Source of the DNA: a virus
Direction: 5' to 3' (one strand)
Virus record (IMG/VR): IMGVR_UViG_3300014491_000006
Location: 1 to 41,236 of that record
Length of the DNA stretch: 41,236 bases
Shown here: one piece after another, positions 39,858 to 41,236 of the stretch
Numbering within the stretch: position 1 is the first letter of the stretch
Layout: each line of letters begins with the position of its first letter
Position numbers and translations under genes: made by a program
The notes under the pieces: generated by a model
The model's input: only the letters and a program-made list of their open reading frames with translations
Databases searched by the model: none
What the model was told of the DNA's origin: nothing

Positions 39858-40088
39858 CTACTGCCCCCACTGCATCTTGGGGGCATACGCCTTCTTCGTT
39901 CCCATGGACCCCATCGAGGACCCCACCCCAGATGTGATGCTCACTCCAGGCGAGGCAGCAACAGATTTTCTCGCAGGGAGTGCGGGGGCACCCTTACCGC
40001 TCCCGCCTGCTCCCGCAATCTTACGTACCTTATCTATGGTACCTAGCACACCTAAAGCTCCAGCTCCCGCAGCTCCCAAAGCTCCCAT
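39858..40088 (-). CDS. Gly/Ala-rich small protein between terminase genes
   Basis: Starts 1 nt after the small subunit stop codon. A 76-residue product rich in Gly, Ala, Ser and Lys (AGAGGSGKGAPALPARKSVA), lacking a hydrophobic core; it includes KKAYAPKMQWGQ at its end. It may be disordered or a packaging accessory. Coding is inferred from tight placement. Confidence 0.5.
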   Translation of the reverse strand: MGALGAAGAGALGVLGTIDKVRKIAGAGGSGKGAPALPARKSVAASPGVSITSGVGSSMGSMGTKKAYAPKMQWGQ

Positions 40089-40089
40089 C

Positions 40090-40731
40090 TTATGCCTCCC
40101 CTGTCTCTTGCATCACAACCGTCTTGCTGTCGAGCACAGGCTTCTTCTCCTGTGCCTGCATCTGTGTCTCCACCCTTGCGCTTGCCCCGCCCTGCTTCGC
40201 AGGCAGCTTAATCTCCGCCACCACCTTGTTCCCCTCCACAGCCAAGCTCGCCACGATGTCTGCGGGAAGTGTGGGCTTATCTGCCTTGTCTCTCTCTGAG
40301 CCTGTGGTGCCCTTGTTGGCGAGGAAGCGTGCCTTGGGGTCCCGGTCCAAGATTTCTTTGGCCGCCACCAGCGAAGCCCTGAGATCACGCCTCTGTAAGA
40401 CCGCTTCGAGGAGAGCGTTCAGTGCCGCAGGCACCATCAGCTCCGCCTTCTCCTGAAGCCTGTCGTCTTGATCCTCCAGCTCCTCGTCAATCTTGGAGAG
40501 ACGCCCTTCGAGGAGGCTCTCCTCAATTTCGATGTACTGAGACGTCTGAAGAACCGTGCGTAGCTGGGCTGCACTGAGCCCCACCATCTCCGCAATCCGC
40601 GTGTCAGAGAATCGCCCTGTGACGCGGTAGCGTGCGATCTGTTGGATGCGAATCAGGAGCTTGCTGCTAGGCCCTTGGCCTGAGCCACCTCCTAAGGAGG
40701 TGCCTAACGAGTTGGGTGGGAGAGGAGGCAT
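40090..40731 (-). CDS. Terminase small subunit-like protein
   Basis: A 213-residue protein. A Pro/Gly-rich leader is followed by a helix-turn-helix at about 41-62 (FSDTRIAEMVGLSAAQLRTV), then a long helical region (QYIEIEESLLEGRLSKIDEELEDQDD) that may oligomerise. The Lys/Glu-rich C-terminus resembles the TerL-binding tail. It is the first gene of the late operon. The ribosome site is weak (AGGT). Such subunits recognise packaging sites on DNA. Confidence 0.75.
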   Translation of the reverse strand: MPPLPPNSLGTSLGGGSGQGPSSKLLIRIQQIARYRVTGRFSDTRIAEMVGLSAAQLRTVLQTSQYIEIEESLLEGRLSKIDEELEDQDDRLQEKAELMVPAALNALLEAVLQRRDLRASLVAAKEILDRDPKARFLANKGTTGSERDKADKPTLPADIVASLAVEGNKVVAEIKLPAKQGGASARVETQMQAQEKKPVLDSKTVVMQETGEA

Positions 40732-41016
40732 CTTCGCTTACCTACATCGAAGGTGTACACTTAGAGCTGCATTGAGTCTAGCACAGCTCGTACAGCAACG
40801 CAACACAATTCTCATCTCTTTCTCACCTTTGTAAGTCGTGCGCGAAGCGTAGGTTGCGCGAAGCGGGACATCGCAGTGTATTCTCTCAGTATTCTTGTGT
40901 GTTTGTCACAGCCTCGCGGCGCTGCCACACACAGCCCGCACAACCCAGCCACCGCACCTGCACCACGCCACTGCCGCAGGCAGCCCTGAGCGTTGCTTGG
41001 GCCCTCTCGCCGTGCA

Positions 41017-41041
41017 TGGGTGTTCATGCCTTGAACACCTG
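41017..41041. repeat. Genome-wide inverted repeat IR-5
   Basis: TGGGTGTTCA-TGCCT-TGAACACCT, nine of ten arm pairs, in the control region upstream of the late operon. It is the fifth copy of the palindrome. Confidence 0.8.
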
Positions 41042-41071
41042 CGCATCTGTCACACACTCCATAGAATGACC

Positions 41072-41109
41072 GACGCTCATCTCGCTGTGCGACGCTCATC
41101 TCGCTGTGC
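41072..41109. repeat. Perfect tandem direct repeat, period 19
   Basis: GACGCTCATCTCGCTGTGC occurs twice head to tail. It lies in the right-end control region; iteron-like sites can serve replication or regulatory proteins. Confidence 0.8.
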
Positions 41110-41117
41110 GACTGTGC

Positions 41118-41151
41118 GAATGACATGACCGTAGGAATGACATGACCGTAG
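41118..41151. repeat. Perfect tandem direct repeat, period 17
   Basis: GAATGACATGACCGTAG occurs twice head to tail, 8 nt after the period-19 pair. The two families next to each other suggest a protein-binding cluster. Confidence 0.8.
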
Positions 41152-41167
41152 GAGCTAGAACGCTGAT

Positions 41168-41197
41168 TTGGGAAAAAATTATTTTCAAAGGTATAAG
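41168..41197 (+). promoter_or_regulatory. Candidate sigma70 promoter facing right
   Basis: TTGGGA (41168-41173) and TATAAG (41192-41197) with an 18-bp spacer. It points towards the window edge. If the molecule is circular it would transcribe the + arm from base 1. Consensus match 4/6 and 5/6. Confidence 0.35.
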
Positions 41198-41236
41198 CAT
41201 CGAAGCTCAAGCGAGATTTTGAGCCTCCACCCCCTC

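Larger units (their letters stand above)
40732..41236. other. Gene-poor right end / probable control region
   Basis: About 505 nt without a supported gene. It holds IR-5, two kinds of perfect tandem repeats (41072-41109, 41118-41151), a candidate promoter at 41168-41197 pointing right, and a small stem GCTCAA/TTGAGC at 41205-41224. If the genome is circular, this region separates the divergent arms and could contain the late promoter, an origin or the packaging site. No clear late promoter could be fixed by eye. Confidence 0.6.

Noticed and set aside
40812-41210. 132-codon frame on the - strand at the right end
   Set aside because: It runs through the tandem repeats and the inverted repeat, has no ribosome site and has an odd, Arg/Cys-rich composition; probably not coding.
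1-41236. Integrase, lysogeny repressor, tRNA or phage RNA polymerase
   Set aside because: I looked for their motifs on both strands and saw none that I could support, so lysogeny is not suggested; the RHH candidate is too uncertain to count as a repressor.

Overview
The window reads as a nearly complete genome of an uncultured tailed bacteriophage with a podovirus-like layout. It has terminase small and large subunits, a portal, a scaffold-like protein and a major capsid protein, then short-tail adaptor and fibre proteins and large Gln/Pro/Ala-rich putative internal (ejection) proteins. I see no tape measure, major tail tube or sheath gene, and no integrase, tRNA or phage RNA polymerase. A lipobox-bearing small protein and a T4-type lysozyme point to a Gram-negative host. 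The host species cannot be named from the sequence.

Layout. The left arm (1-16.2 kb) lies entirely on the + strand and holds DNA metabolism. In order it carries an unknown ORF overlapping an FtsK-like translocase, a small ribbon-helix-helix candidate behind a good sigma70-like promoter, and a recombination module (Fe-S PD-(D/E)XK nuclease, Sak4-like AAA ATPase, putative ssDNA-binding partner). Next come a C5-methyltransferase-like protein, small accessory ORFs linked by ATGA overlaps, a ParB-like protein, an ABC-ATPase/GNAT fusion and a DUF1937 deoxyribosyltransferase-like protein. The arm ends with a uracil-DNA-glycosylase/DNA polymerase I fusion, a DUF3987 ATPase, a GroES-like protein and three odd Ser-X dipeptide-repeat ORFs. 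A strong intrinsic terminator (16186-16229) closes it. The right arm (40.7 down to 16.25 kb) lies entirely on the - strand and is the late operon: terminases, holin candidates, portal, scaffold, capsid, small ORFs, fibres, lysozyme, an ATP-grasp enzyme, tail adaptors and internal virion proteins. The arms converge at about 16.2 kb. If the molecule is circular they diverge across the roughly 500-bp gene-poor right end, which carries direct repeats and a candidate promoter.

How the genes may work together. The left arm replicates and recombines DNA and may modify it. The MTase-like, ParB, ABC-GNAT, DUF1937 and UDG-polymerase genes lie close together, which would fit base modification or surveillance; this is inference. 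The late arm builds and packages the virion and lyses the cell. An inverted repeat, TGGGTGTTCA-N5-TGAACACCCA, recurs in five intergenic places in both arms and may be a genome-wide regulatory signal. The most unusual feature is the set of three hexanucleotide-repeat ORFs at 15.0-16.2 kb, which share modular identical blocks.
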